A stretch of 64,000 bases of DNA from positions 20,135,352 through 20,199,351 of the forward strand of contig OX457028.1 in assembly GCA_949752745.1 (NCBI GenBank). The letters are read 5' to 3'. Both the position numbers and the translations under genes were made by a program. Source of the DNA: Protula sp. h YS-2021 (Eukaryota > Annelida > Polychaeta > Sabellida > Serpulidae). The notes below the pieces were generated by a model that worked only from the letters and a program-made list of their open reading frames with translations, had not been told where the DNA came from and made no database searches. Positions 11,590-26,600 of this stretch are shown one piece after another. Within the stretch, counting starts at the first letter, position 1. Each line of letters opens with the position of its first letter.

Positions 11590-14500
11590 ACGAATCTGAA
11601 AATGGACATCACACTTGTCATGTAGTCATTTAACCGTGGAAAGAACCGATTAAGTTTTGTTTAACTGAAATTGGAGAATACAATGAACTTATCTTACTTT
11701 AATATACCTTAAACTTGGTGATTGAAATAGAAAACTGAAGAGGCATAAGGATGCTGAAAATAAGTGTTTAGCATTTATGCGACAGATGTAACCAAAGTCT
11801 CTCAAAATTTGGAAAAAATATGCTGCCCATGCAATGTTTACAAACTATGGTTTGAATAGACGGTTAAAGTGTGTAACTACTTTGTAACAGGAACTGTTCT
11901 TTCTTCTTTTTCTCTTATGTTTGCGTTGGTTGTGTTTTTACTTTTAACTTTTGACTTTTTCTCCTTTCATTAAATTTAACCGAAAACACCTTTGAACAGC
12001 AGCTTGAACCCTATATACGTACATCAAGCGAAAATCATCTTGTTTTAATCACTTGACAAATTGAATGAATCATATAGAGCGAAATAGTAACATATAGTTG
12101 TTGCCCTGCAGAACAAATCATAAAAAGACAATAGAATTATATGTCAAATGTATCAAATGCGTCCAATTTTGCAATTCTGTGCAAAATATCGGAACTTTTG
12201 ACTCACACTTTACCTGTAAATTTTTTATCAAAAATGTAACTACAATTGTTTATGAATAATTGGAAAAATTCATACAGACGTACTCTTGTAATAGCTTATA
12301 ACTCTTGAAGAAGAAGTAAATTTAAAGAAGTAAAGATAAATTTAATGCCAGATTAAACAAAAATTGAAAAATTGACCAAAGCTAGAACTGTTACTATCTT
12401 TAAAATATTTAGCAATATGCTTAACCCACAAAGTGAATTTTCTTGGAAAACAGGTCTTTTATGCAGTAATTTTTAGTTTTTGTTTGGTACCAGAAAATTA
12501 AATCACCCAAAATGTCGTTGTAACAACTACCAGAGCTATGTCTTGATCTAATGTTTTGATATATCTACACTGGTAGAAAAACTTGACACTTTTCACGTTT
12601 CAATTTAATATACGGAAAAATCTACGCTGATGTGATAAAATTTAGAATTGTTTCAATAAATTTTTCTTACGCACTTTCGTGTTGTTTTCAGTACTTAAAT
12701 ACCCTTCTTTAAGCATCACTGCTGTGCCACCATAACGTACTGCATTTGATAACTTTTAGCATGCTCCAAACATTAAGATTTATCCCAACTAATAAATTTA
12801 TCTCCTTGGACGAACCCTTTGAAGAAGGTAATGCCAGTTTTAGTCAAGATGTTGCACTTAAGCCGCTGTCAATTGTAAATTAAAGGATTTATGCGCATAA
12901 AATTAAAGTGCATAAATATCCATTGCGCTTAAAAGCCAAAAATATCTACATATTTTCATAAAAATATTCTTAATTTTCCAACGACGCAATATTGGAAAAC
13001 GGAATATGTGTGGCTTGCCATAATTATTATTGCCATTAGCCTGGCCAAATAAATACTTGATCCTGTCACCATGCCTAACATATAACATTTGATACGTTAC
13101 TAACATTTAAGTCTGAACTATGTATTGTATCAGATAAAAAAGATAAGTAATAGAGAAAAGAACAAGAAAAAGGACTGTGTGAATACTCTGTGCAATTATG
13201 AAATATTTTGAAAAGGTTTTAACAACATTAGTTAATCAAAAGGAAAGAGGGAGCACCAGCTGTTATATGATTTAAAGCTTAACTGAAATCACAAACGTCC
13301 TACAAGTAAGTATCTGACCTGCCAAAGTTAGATTTGACCAACATTAACTATGTCATTATGACAGTACATAAAGAGCTACCAAGTTATTCTTCACTATTTC
13401 CCTTCATTGTAAAAATTTACATTTGTCGCTTTTATAAAAAAACACCGTTTGCAAAATGCAGGGAATGAGATAATTTGAAGTTTAAAATATTGGGCACTAA
13501 GTAAGCATTAGTTATTATTATCAATGTTTGGACCATTTATGCTCTATGCTATTTTAAGTTATTTTATGCCACAGTAAATATAATAGAAAAGCAACAGTTA
13601 TTTGGAGTTATATGCAAAAAAGTTATAATTAGAACTTTGGTGTGGTGATTAGGGGGTTGATTTCGACTACGAATTGGAGGTTCTCTAGAGTGTTAGAGCC
13701 ATTTTCACAAAATACAATACGCCTATTGCGTCTTCCTTAAGAAAAGTATGTTTGTTTAAATCAAAACCTATATATCATTCCAAAATGAAAAGGACTGAAT
13801 TTGACTGAAGAGACGCATTTCTAAAATATGAATTTGTTAATGTGTATTTTTATTCATTTGTCAAGGTACTTTAATTAAAATATATACTATGTCAATTCAC
13901 GAAACACTATGCAAATGTTTTAAGATTATAATCGGGAAAATCTATGCTTCATTGTTTTACCAGCTTAAGCAATTATTTATTCTAATTCTATAAGTTTTAT
14001 TGACTTGTTTCTGAATGCATTAAATTAAGCGTAACAGGAGCGTTTTCTATTATTTTACAGCTCTAGGGGCAGTATATTGTCTATCAAATCAGGTACAATT
14101 CATTACATCTTGTCCGTGACATCACAATAATGCATCAGAAGATGGAATTCTGTTTGTTGTTTGAGTGTGGGAATTCCAACAATTTTACATAAAATGACAT
14201 GGATTGCCAAAGTGCTGAGATGATTTTATAGGTATACGCAAACCGATTCTTAAATTTATTTTGTTATAAATACGAGGCAAACATCTGTCCATATATCATC
14301 AATAAAGGACTTTTCTATTTGTGATTTCAATTTTAAAAAATCATTTTGATACTTTTTAAATTTTTAATACTTTTTAAAAACTTGATTTTATTTCAAAACA
14401 CAGCCTTTTTTAAGAATTTGACAAAGTTTTGGACAATCTAATGACGAATTGCAAAAGCTATGTTTAAAATATTACTGTTGAATCTTAATGTCTTTAACTA

Positions 14501-14870
14501 GTGTCTTTGATTAGTACCCGTTTTATTCTACAACATGCATTAATAAACTACCTGAGGTAACTTTGCCACTAAACTGAAGGAATGATTTCTTTTTTCGTTG
14601 AGAACATTACCTTATGCTTCCATCGACAAACTTAGACAGACAAAAGATTGCTGACACTAACACATATTGATATTATACAGCTGTAAGTAAATACCCGTAC
14701 ATTCTAAATAATGTGAACTTTACTGGCAAAAGCATTATGAAATTATTTGCTACCGTGGTCTTCAGCTAAAAATGATATGCCTTATTTCGAAGATAATTGC
14801 CGTAAAGAACAGAATTGTTGGTTTAATGATACACACTCAAAGACTTTTCAAATAGAATTTTACAACCAAA
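11590..14870. other. Intergenic stretch between the two polycystin-1-like genes
   Basis: About 3.3 kb of AT-rich DNA. It must hold the 3' UTR of gene A and the promoter and 5' UTR of gene B. Candidate poly(A) signals are ATTAAA at 11969 and AATAAA at 12655. A TATAAATA box-like word is at 14265, but such words are expected by chance in this composition. I see no coding exon, RNA gene, terminal inverted repeat or tandem array here. Confidence 0.5.
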
Positions 14871-16460
14871 ATGGATAGGCTGTTTAAACAGGTATGTGCC
14901 AAACATCTATGCAGCAAAATATTTTTCGGAGTTTGAGTTTGAGTTTTTGACACTTCAAGATCGAAACTTTGTATGTTTCGCTATATTCAGTACCCCCATT
15001 TCAATATTTTGATCTATTATATTTCCGAACAAACCTCTGAAGGATTGTATATTTGTTTATAAAACTGTAAACATAGCCTGCTATTTAAGACATTTTTTGT
15101 ATTTTTAACCAATATCTAATACTTTTTAAACTTTTTAGTTAAGTTTTTCATCAATAACATTGCAAATCTCGAAATAGCATCGTGTGATCAATTATATTAC
15201 GACATCAAGGTGTTATTAACTCACCTGAGTAAATACAATTAGTAATGTGTTCTGAATACCTTATAAACTAGAGCTGTTTAAATTTTTGCAGCTGTGCGCA
15301 TTTTATGTATCACTGTTAGTATGGAGCATACGTGATGTCAACTCTACCGCTTCGACAGTCTCTGAAGGCTGTCATGATGATAATCCTTTGACCAGAGAGT
15401 TTGCCATGCCGGCTTATGACTTCTACCCAAATAATCTTGATCCGGACATGTGTAGAGACAGATGTGCTGATATGGCGTTTACGTGAGTCTCTGTCATTCT
15501 GTAATTCTGTAATTCTTCATGAGTTTTTGAATTGCATGGAAAAAGGGTCTTTCGAACAGTGTCTATTCCAAAATTACTGAATACTATAATCTTAAAAACA
15601 TTTTATACTCCTCTTAGTTTATTCAGGTGCATTACGGTACGATAATCAGACCATCCACTTGACAGAGAAGAACAATAAAAATTCGGGTCTTTTCTCTCTC
15701 TGAATGTAACAAATTAATGGTAATGGTTTTTATGTCATGCAGCCATCCGTACCAGCTATAATAAGCTGTACTTATTTTGGTTTTCCGACAGAGACTTCAA
15801 ACTTTTATTTAAAAATATGTTTTATGTGTACTCGATAAGATAAGTTTTGCTTATTTCAATTACATTGTTGTAATTTGTACATTGCACACCTTTGTTACTT
15901 TTTCTACATTGTATCTATTAGCTCTTAACTAACAAAAAAACAGTGGTCAGGCCTTAAAAGGTCGGGCTGTTGAATTGCTCGTTCATTTAATAAGAAACAA
16001 TTGAGCAAGCAAAGTTACACAGGCCTTCAAAGTAGTAGTACTGTTTGTTAAGACAAATTTAAATAAATATTCCATATTGACAAAACTATAGACAGAGTTT
16101 ATAAACCAAGGCAAATTGTACATTTTTATTAAAAGGTAGCCCTTTGTAGATTTGTCAACATACACACTTTTTCAATTATAACAATAAACTTAAGGCATAA
16201 CGATTAAACTTAACTTGTAGAGCAATTTATTTATGTTTCAACAGTGCAAAATAAACTGTTTGATCTATGTTTTAGCTATGCTGGCTTGCAACAAGGAAAT
16301 TTGTGTTTTTGCACAAACGCATACACAGCTACAGACATTGGTTATGACTGCGATGAATATTGTACTTCTCCAAGCGATACTAATTTCTGTGGTGGTCACA
16401 ATCAAAATTCGGTCTGGGAATCGACCCCTATTATACGGAATCTAGCAATTACTCCTTTTG
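14871..16460 (+). CDS. Gene B exons 1-3: signal peptide and WSC domain
   Basis: Exon 1 is a 21-base coding exon, 14871-14891, with the start ATG in a good context (ACCAAAATGG) and a GTATGT donor. It supplies MDRLFKQ, the positive n-region. Exon 2 (15292-15482) continues with the hydrophobic core LCAFYVSLLVW, so together they form a signal peptide. The WSC domain follows at about residues 33-120: GCHDDNPLTREF, MCRDRCADMAF, then YAGLQQGNLCFCTNAY and DTNFCGGHNQNSVW across exons 2-3. Eight-cysteine WSC domains bind carbohydrate in other proteins, and one occurs near the N terminus of human polycystin-1. Phases 0, 2 and 1 fit. Confidence 0.88.
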
Positions 16461-16588
16461 GTAAGACTCCAAAAAAGTATACCAAATTCGAAAAGTCCAC
16501 ATAAAGCAAGTTAGAATAATAAATTACAACTACCTACTCAAGCTTTTAAACCAAAATGGAAAACAATTTAACTTTTAAGATTGTATAA

Positions 16589-16637
<49 letters not shown>

Positions 16638-19600
16638 CAAAACATGTTGTAGTTGTTATTTCCAGCGTGTAGTACGTAGATTGTGTAGTCAAGATATTAA
16701 ATATCAGCAGTTTAAAATATTTTGAAAGGGTAAAAACAAATTTTTGCGAAGTAGTGTCAAGAAAGTTTAGATGTTTTTGCCTCTTACAAAAAGTTCACAT
16801 CACAGTTACTTTCAATAATAAAATACATTTGAGAAAAACAATATATAACAAAGATTGAATCAAATGAATCAAACCTTTCTTTCTTTGGATATTTATAGCA
16901 TCGATTTTTTTGCATATATGTTTACTTTCAGCACTCATACGAGAAAATATTGTCTTGGTATTCCACCAAAGGTCTTAAAGAATCTTTCAAAATAGTTCTG
17001 GTAAAGATTTATGATCTGTGTCGAGATATTCAAATTTTGCATGCTGTGTTCAATAATATATTTTTATTTAAGGTTAGAAATCATTTAAACATACCAATAA
17101 CCCTATTAATTGCCAGAATCGTCTGTGGCCGCATATACAGAAGCATCGGTAATTATTACCATGACTTCGGGAACGGCAGAGAGATATGAAATTCAGTCGG
17201 AAGGTTCTGCAAGCCAAGAAACACATTTAACAAGCCCAGTTGATTACTACTTTAGACAGGCTGGCCTTTCTGAACTTGTGGTTACAGCAGTTGATCCAGA
17301 AAGCAATGAAGCAACATATGTGCTTCCCGTAAATGTACGTATTTCTTCTTAGATATTCTTTTGAACTTTTATTTTATTCCCAGTATCAATAATTGAAAGA
17401 AGTGGGTTGTAAAAGGTTTACAGTCAGATAATGCAACACATGGGGCATTCAGTCAAAGCATCTTAATCCAGTTTTTCTATATAGGAGTAGTTCGAGCACA
17501 TTCTACGAATACTGTATACTAAAACAGATGCGAAGTTTAGTTCCGTACCAACTTGTTCAAAGGATAGAATAAAAAGTTTCGTTACCTTTGCAAGTCATAT
17601 CTGATATGCAAGCAATAGCTTGATGTTTTAGTTAATTCATTTTTACTCTTTGTGCCTGATGTTTTAGCAACTTTATAAGAGATAACTGCATTAAAACAAG
17701 AGATATAAACACCAAGAGATTATTAAAGATATATAGAACTATTAAGTGCATTTTACTGCCTTTCCCTTAGGTATTAACTGTCATACGAGACCTAACGGTT
17801 ACATGTCCCGACGCAGTACAAGTCTTTGAAGAGTTTTTCTGCACTGTTGAATTAAGGGAAGGTAGCAGTGTTGGAGCGGTTATCAATTTTGGTGACAACA
17901 CAATACTAGGCGATGACTCTCCCATGTGGTTGTCAGGTAAAACTCTTGCATAATTACGTTTTCTCGTGCTGTAGTTCATTTGGGTATACTAGGAACCTGC
18001 CAAAAATTTATATTCACTCTATATTAAAACTGATTCCAAGGCCATAGCATCAGTCAGTATGTCACAGACTATCATGAGAACCAATTTATAAATCATGTGT
18101 ATAGCATAAATAGTTGTGCACTTTGACTTCCTCCTTGTCAGCCAACTTAAAAGCTTTAATAACAAAAATTCAAAATGAGCCCTTGGTAAATAATGCATGA
18201 GTCGCTGGCATGGTAGAAATATCTATAACAGGAAAAAATAAACTTATTTGTAAAAAAAAAATTCTCTTTGTAAGTACTTATGATAAAAAGTGTCTGTTGT
18301 CTATTCACCAAAATATTCGGAAATAATATATAGGCCTGAAATATTTATCAATCCTTAAAACGTGTAATGATCACAAGTTGTTGCAACAACTACTCGAAAA
18401 GAATCTGACAGGCAACGTCATAGACAGGCGAACTAAAACTCAGTATAGGATTTTTTCAACTCCCGAGCCTGATGGCTACCAGCAAAAGATGACAAAATAT
18501 AGTAACAATAACTTCGTATATGTTACATAAAGGGATTTTTATTTTACTCTCAAATCTGTTCAAGTGCTTCTATTGAAACTTGAAATTGACTCTCATTTCA
18601 ATAAATTATTCTTCTTATTCTTAAATTATTCTAAAATTATATTAAATTTAAAATATTTCTAATGCTTGAGTGTCATTTTCTATTTACATTACGCACAATA
18701 TTTGACCACATTTGTTGTCATCTAACAAGTAAACAAGTATTTCTTAACCAATTAACAGAAGGACCATGTATTAAAAGCGGATCATTTTTTGCAAAGCCTT
18801 TTCTATGGAACATATTTACATACATTCAAAGGTAAAGAACTGTTTTTGTTTAAAATTATATCACTCGTGCGTATTATATGACCCTCAGAAGCAATAAAAC
18901 AAATTCAATGCTATCGTATAACTCTTTTATTTAGCTTTGACATGCAAAAGAGAAAAAAGAAAGAAAACTTCCATCTCATTTGTTCAAACTTAAACTGACA
19001 TGCATTTCAATTCCTTTGTTCGATTTAATCAATGTTAAGACTTAACTTTCGGATTTTTGCCTTTAATTACTTCCAACTATGGCTCAAAAATAAAATGACA
19101 AGAAAACTGTAACCAGAAAATAACTTGAAAAAATTGCAACAGCTGTACAATTTTTAAAGGAAATGAAATATATTCTAAACATAAATATCAGTGAAAAATT
19201 CCAAAAATGTCAAAATTAAAGAAAAAAATACACAAATCAACGATCAACTTTGCCTATATTAACATTGTTTGTAACACCGAAATTGTTGAACTGATTTTGA
19301 GATGGTGCCAGTACACTCGAAAAAACCTTCTGAAAAGTCTATTCTCCAGTTATCAATGTCAAGAGCTAAAGTAAACTGCTGTTCATTAGGTTTTTCCTAA
19401 CTCAGCGTTTGCTGTTGCTTTGGGGTAAATAGAGCTTGATGGTACCAAAGGAACAAGTAGGACATCGGAGCTATTGCCAGTTTGTATACATTCAGTATTT
19501 CGATAACAAAGCTGCTCGGTATCAGACTTTCTTTCCACATGTTCCTTTTCACCAGAATAATCAAATCGCACGCCATTTCAAAATCTAAAACATCGGCTTG

Positions 19601-22600
19601 TAGACTACGAAGCCATCACTATGGGTTTTAAATGTTGCACATTGGTCAATGCGATTCATAATAATAAAAATTTCTGTGCAACAAATAGCACCATATGGGT
19701 ACCCTAAATAGGTGCCCTATTGCTATGTTAACAATGCTTGTCAATTAACCGATCGAACCATTCCCACATTATCGCGATCCGGGTAACAAGAGATTTTTCT
19801 CCGGTAAAATTTTTGTAAAAATGACGGATCAAAATCAAGGTAAATGCATACTTTTTGAATATTATTTATCGTGGATGTTACATTTACGTATACTGTAAGT
19901 GTTATCTTGTTCAGGTACGTTTTGACCGGTTTTCCTGACTGCTGATTTCTACACGTGGATAGTTCTGGGTTTTGTCAGACCGGGTTTCGTTCGGTAAATG
20001 CTTCCCTGTCATCAAGAACGTAGTGTAGGCTATGATAGACACGCCAACAGTTAGTGTTGTAACGATTTATCGAGGGATTGAGCAGTGCACACGCTGCTGT
20101 CTACATATGAATCGGTGAGGAATCATGTGGTCGTCACAGCGGCGTGGTACCTGTAGCGGGTACAACAACTCAACACTCTGACGGGTCGTCGCTTCATTAA
20201 CATGGTCATCATGTGTCATGGTACGAGGTTAGCAGTGGTATTTTCTTGCAGATTGTTAGGCCGTGTTTGTTACGACCCGCTGCAGTGAAGGGTACAGCAA
20301 AGACCGGTTTACACATAATAAGGGTCGTGCAGGCAACAGTTGCTCTCATCACGACCCGTAGCAGTGACGGCCAGGTCAACTGGTAAGTCGCTGTTGTCAC
20401 GAATCGTGTTTGAACCGACCAGCTATTGTCACAGGTTGTGGTTGCGGCGACTCGCTGTTGTCACAAGTCGTGTTTGCAGCTACTTGTTGTTGCCACGAGT
20501 CGTGTTTGCAACCACTCGCTGTTGTCACGAGTCGTGTTCACAGCGACTTCTTGTTGCAACATAGTGTCGCGGGTCGTGTTTGTGAAGGCTGTCACAACAC
20601 GTGAATGTCACGACCTGACACAGTCTGTCTGCTTGTGTTGGCTTTGCTTGTCGTATCCTCACAACATCCACTAAAGCAACTGGCGTAAAACTTACCATGT
20701 GTAGCCATCAGTTTCTTGACCAGCTCAGATGTTCGACACATTTAAATAGCTTCATCAAGCTTGAGATCCTCCTTGAGTTGCAATTTTTCACTGCAGTCTT
20801 TATTAAGGATTCCCACGACTAACTTGTCTCTAATGGTTTCTTGCTTCACAGCGGCAAGGAAACCGCATGCTTCAATCAGCTCGCAGAGTGCTCTTATGAA
20901 ACATTCCACACTGTCACCTGGCGCCTGGGTTCGTTGGTGGAACCTCGCTCTCTCATAGAATTTACTCACCGTCGGTACGAAATATGGGTCAAACTTGCGC
21001 ATAACAATGTCATAATTCTCCTTCTCTGCTTCGTTGTCAAAACTCAACGTGTTAAAGACGGTCTCCGCCTGTAGACTTGCAACCTGTACTTTTTGGTACT
21101 TGTCTCCCAGCTTCGTGGCCACATAAAATCTCTGCCAGCGGTGTTTCCACTTCGGCCCCCAGCAAACAACCGACGTCTTTTTTGGTTTAAAAAGGTTGGA
21201 TTTTGGTCGCAACCACTTCACAACCATATTCTGGATAAAATAAGGTTGTAAAATTGGTAGAATTACGTCGCGACCTATTTCACCAAAACACGACTTTATT
21301 ACCACGTCGAGGAAACGTCGGTTTTCTGACGTCATTCCGACGTTGCAAAAACTACCAAAAAGCGATGAAGATTAATTATTACTCACCGGAAATGGAAGTC
21401 ATTTTGAAAAAGAGGACGAAAAAAAAACGTAATTTTCACACGAAATTTCAGAATTTTGATAACTGGTCGGTATTTTTCTTCCTAGATTGTAAAAATTTAC
21501 ATGGAAAATGCTTTTGTATGTATTTCACAACAGCAGTTGAATAATTAATTATCTATTAATTATATAACTCTAGACTATTTTTGTAAGACGTGTCTAAGAC
21601 TGGTCGTTTCCAGCTAGTAAACCCGACGTCAGTTTCAGGTCGGAACCCGACGTCATTCTGACTTCGAAAACCCGACGTCGGTTCCATTTCATATACAACC
21701 AAAACCGGCACGTCAGTCTGACGTCGGAAACGTCGGGTCACGACGCCGACACGACGTCATTGTGACTTCTTAATGTTTTCTTGGCCATGTCTGTGGTTTT
21801 GTAAAATTGAAGTTATCCGGCGGATTGCATTTTGGCATTTTCACTCTGATTTATTTATTTCTCTCAGTTGTCTAAGATTTATTGTTCAACTACATCTGAC
21901 ACCATGTTGTGTTTGGTGGTTAGCGAGAGAAGCGATGCTAATAGTTCGGGTGTCTTTATTCAAGACTCATACAAAATGGAGGTATTGTGATCATGCGATA
22001 TTTGACGGTTTGGGGTTATTCACATTAAGTTATAAATGATGATCAATACCAAACACAAATAATAAATGCCAAACATCTCCCCCTTTAAGAAAATGCCCTT
22101 CTCAGCCACCCCCCTCCCCCCTCCTCCGTTCGATGTCAAGAACTGTTGAGTACCAGAGTTAAACAGGATTGTACGGACTTTGTATTTAATAGCATCAAGA
22201 GAGCCCAAACCAAGAACTTTTGCCAAAGAGGGTAATGTTAACCACTTCTCCATTGTTGTTGGTACAAAAAATTAACATAATTCAGTCACAGACTTATGAC
22301 ATTGATTGAAACATCGCGAGGTTTTACAAAACAGATGACCTTACCTGTTGAACAACACACCGCGAAGCAATAACAATAGTCACATGATCTCGTACAAGTT
22401 CAACAGTAGCTCATTTTAAAAAGACAACTATTTTGAAGGTATAACTGCTGAAAATATGTAATGGGGGTTTCAGATTAATAAGATGGTGTTATACTTTTAT
22501 GCTCGAGCCTGCGTTTACCAAGAGTTTTTAGTGCATATGGTTTGTAAAATTGACGGGCGATAGTAAGGGAATTCAGTTTTGCCCACGGGAATGAACATAA

Positions 22601-23592
22601 ACAAACGGGATTCCAGTTTTAGGTGTATAAACATGTCAGCGGATAAAGCATTAAATTCGATTTGAAATAGGTATAGAATTGTTCCCATATTATAATATAA
22701 TTACGGCGCTCAGCTGTTATTGTAAAATAACAATAAGTCCATTGTACTTTCGATCGGGTTATTCTGATCGAGGTGTCGTTCGCCTGAAAATCTTTGGAAT
22801 GGAATAATGTATAAAGAAATGGTAAGAGACACACATCAAAATTCTAATTTTCATTCAACATGCACACTTTCAAATTTAAAAAGCCATCATATCATCTTTA
22901 AAAACTATTTTACATTTTTTTTGGAAGTTTTTCTATCATTTCTTGATATCCTTAACCCATCATTCGAAAAACAAAAACTTTTCGGCAGAAGTCTAAATAC
23001 GAATCTGCTTATTTTGTAGTGTGCAAAATATATATTTATTTGAGACCAGTATATGCAATCGCCCACAACAACGACAACGAATATACAGTTGCAAAATCAC
23101 TCCGTCCCCAAGTTTGGGAGTTTCGCCGAGGTCGAAAAGAATGCACCAGGGTACTTCTCAGTGTGCTTTTAAAGAAAAAAGCCTGCTAGTTTTAACCTCA
23201 CTGTCCAGGAACGTGCACCGAAAGTTCGAGAACCTCGAAAGTTGAGATCAGTGGTCATTTCTGTTACAGGAACTGTGACCCTTTCGACCCTAGGACGACG
23301 GAAAGGGTCCGCAAGGACTACACCACGAGTAAAGTCGTCACACATAAATACGTCATGAGATAACTCCGAGTCAGCCTGTCCTTACATTTACTCGGTGTAT
23401 CTTGTAAGAGCCACGAAGCCTCGTATTGTTCCGCTAATTGACTCAGCTCCATGTGTTATAAGGCACCAATCATGCCCACCTGTCCCAATTATTGAAACAT
23501 TTACTGAAAGTTCATGCCCAATTTACCCTTTTTTAGCCCAGCTTACGTTACACGTAAGCTGGGGTATTCCTATCGGTCTGCGGATGGCGTCC

Positions 23593-23635
<43 letters not shown>

Positions 23636-26600
23636 CGCTGTAAACTTTGTTTCAAAATGCATCTCCTCCTACAATTTTGATTCGATGTCATTTATTTTTG
23701 GTGTGAGGCATCCCTAAGGGGTCGTGCATACGGCTTGTGCTTTTCTAGTTCATCGGGTGATTTTTGAATTTTTGGCGAATTTTTAAAGAAAAAAATTAAA
23801 AATGTATCTCCTCCTACATTTTTGACCCGATGTCATTTATTTTTGGTATGAGGCAGCCCTAAAGGGTCATGCATACGGCTTGTGCTTTTTTAGTCGATCG
23901 GACAATTTTTGTATTTTTGGGGATTTTTTTAAGCAAAAATTTTGAAAAAAATGCATCTACTCCTACAATTTTGATTCGATGTCATTTATTTTTGGTGTGA
24001 GGATTTCCCAAGCGGTCGTGCATAGGGCTTGTGCTTTTTTAGTGGATCGGGTGATTTTTGAATTTTTGGCGAATTTTTAAAGAAATTTTAAAATGTATCT
24101 CCTCTTACATTTTTGACCCGATGTCATTTATTTTTGGTATGAGGCACCCCTAAAGGGTCGTGCATACGGCTTATGCTTTTTTAGTTTACATTTTTGGGGA
24201 ATTTTTTAAGCAAAAATTTCGAAAATAATTCAAAATGCATCTACCCCTACAATTTTGATTCGATGTCATTTATTTTTGGTGTGAGTGCATACGGCTTGTG
24301 CTTTATAGTCGATCGGGCAATTTTTGAATTTTTAGGGAGTTTTTGAAGAAAAAAACTTCAAAATGCATTTCCCCCTACAGTTTTGAACCTTTTTTTTTTG
24401 GGGGGGGGGGGGGGGGTTGAGGCATCCCTAATTGGTTGAGAATACGACATTTATTTTTGGTGTGAGTGCATACGGCTTGTGCTTTTTAGTCGATCGGGCA
24501 ATTTTTGTATTTTTACGGAGTTTTTGAAGAAAAAAACTTCAAAATGCATTTCCCCCTACAGTTTTGAACTTTTTTTTTCGGGGATTTGAGGCATTCCTAA
24601 GGGGTTGAGAATACGACTTGCGCTTTTTAGTCGATCCGACAAGTTCTGTATTTTCTGGGAATTTTTGAAGAAAAATTTCAAAATGCATTCCCTCCTACAG
24701 TTTTTATCCGATTTCATTTATTTTTGCTATGAGGCATCCTTAGGTAGGTCTCGCATACGGCTTGTGCTATTTGACTCGACTTGGGAATTTTTGATTTGGG
24801 GGGAATTTTTGATGAAAATACCTCAAAATGCATTTTCTCCGGCAGTTTTGATCAGACATCATTTATTTTGGGACTGAGGCATGCTTAGGGTGTCGTGAAT
24901 ATGGCCTGTCTTTTTCAGTCGATGAGAGAATTTTTGAAGAAAAAAATTCAAAATGCATTTCCTCCTACAGTTTTTATCAGATTTCATTTATTTTCGATAT
25001 GAGCCGTCTCTAGGAGGTCATGCATACGGCTTGTGCTTTTTGAGTGAATTGGAAAACTTTTGAATTTTTTCGGAATTTTTGAAAAAAAAATTAAATGAAT
25101 CTCCTCCTCCAGCGCATAAACGCAAGTTAAATGAACTTGCGCAGTAGTCAGATTTAACAACCGCACATCTACGCAAGTAAAAGAAACATTCGCAGTAGTC
25201 CAAATTAAGTACTCGATGCAAGTTAAATAAACATGCGCATTGGTCCGAAATGTGAACTGCGCATCGACGGAAGATAAATAAAGATGCGAACTGGTCCAAA
25301 ATAAGCACCGCGCATCAACACAGGTTAAATAAACATGCGCACTGGTCCGAAAAAAAGAACTACGCTTCGACGTAAGTTGAATAGACATGCGCAGTGGTCT
25401 GAAATGCGAACCGCGCATCAACGCAGCCTAAAGAAACACGCGCACTGGTCCGAAATGCGAACCGCGCATCAACGCAGCCTAAAGAAACATGCGCACTGGT
25501 CCGAAATGCGAACCGCACATCGAGGCAAATTAAGTAAACATGCGCAGTGGTCCGAAATGCGAATGGCGCATCAACGCAAGTTAAATAAATATGCGCACTG
25601 CTCTGAAATGAGAACCACGCATCAACACAAGTTAAATAAACATGCGATCCGGTCCAAAATAAGCACCGCACATCAACGCAAGTTAAACAAGCATGCGCAC
25701 TTGTCCCAAAAAAGAACCACGCATCGACGCAAGTTGAATAGACATGCGCAGTGGTCTGTAATGAGCACCGCGCATCAACGCAAGTTAAATAAACATGCGC
25801 AGTGGTCCGAAGAAAGAACCATGAATCGACGCAAGTTGAATAGACATAAGAGTCGGGCATCGACGGGACTTAAATAAACATGCGTTCTGGTCCGAAACGC
25901 AAATCGCGCGTCAACGCAAGTTAAATGAACCTGCTCACTTGTCCCAAAATGCGAACTGCGCATCAACGTAACCTAAAGAAACAGATATACTGGTCCGAAA
26001 TGCGAACCGGATATCAACGCAAATTAAATAAACATGCACACTGGTCCGAATTGCGAACCGCACATAAGCCTAAATTAAATAAACATTTGCACCGGTCCAA
26101 AATAAGTACCGATCATCAACACAAGTTAAAAAAAAACATGCGCGCTGGTCCGAAATGCGAAGCGCACAGCAACACAAGCTAAGTAAGCAAGCACACTGGA
26201 CCAAAATAAGCACCTTGCATCAACGCAAGTTAAATAAACATGCGCACTATTTCGAAATGCGAACTGCCCATTAACGCAACTTAAATAACATGCGCACTAT
26301 TCAAAATAAGAACTGCGCATCAACGCAACTTAAATAAACATGCGCACTGGTCCAGAATAAGAACCGCGCATCAACTCAAGTTAAAGAAATATGCGCATTG
26401 GCCTGAAATAAAAACCGCGCATCGACGTTCGTGAAAGAAACATACGCAGTGGTTCGAAATGCGAACTACGCGCCAACGTAAGTTAAATAAACATTTGCAC
26501 TGGTCTAAAAATAAGCACCGCGTATCAACGCAAGTTAAATAAACATTTGCACCGGTCCAAAATAAGTACCGATCATCAACATAAGTTAAATAAATATGCG

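Noticed and set aside
14265..14272. TATA box of gene B
   Set aside because: TATAAATA lies 600 bases before the start codon in AT-rich DNA where such words are common. No supporting initiator was seen.
20340..20674. Overlapping small ORFs with LLSRV/CCHES repeats
   Set aside because: Product of the 32-bp minisatellite read in three frames.
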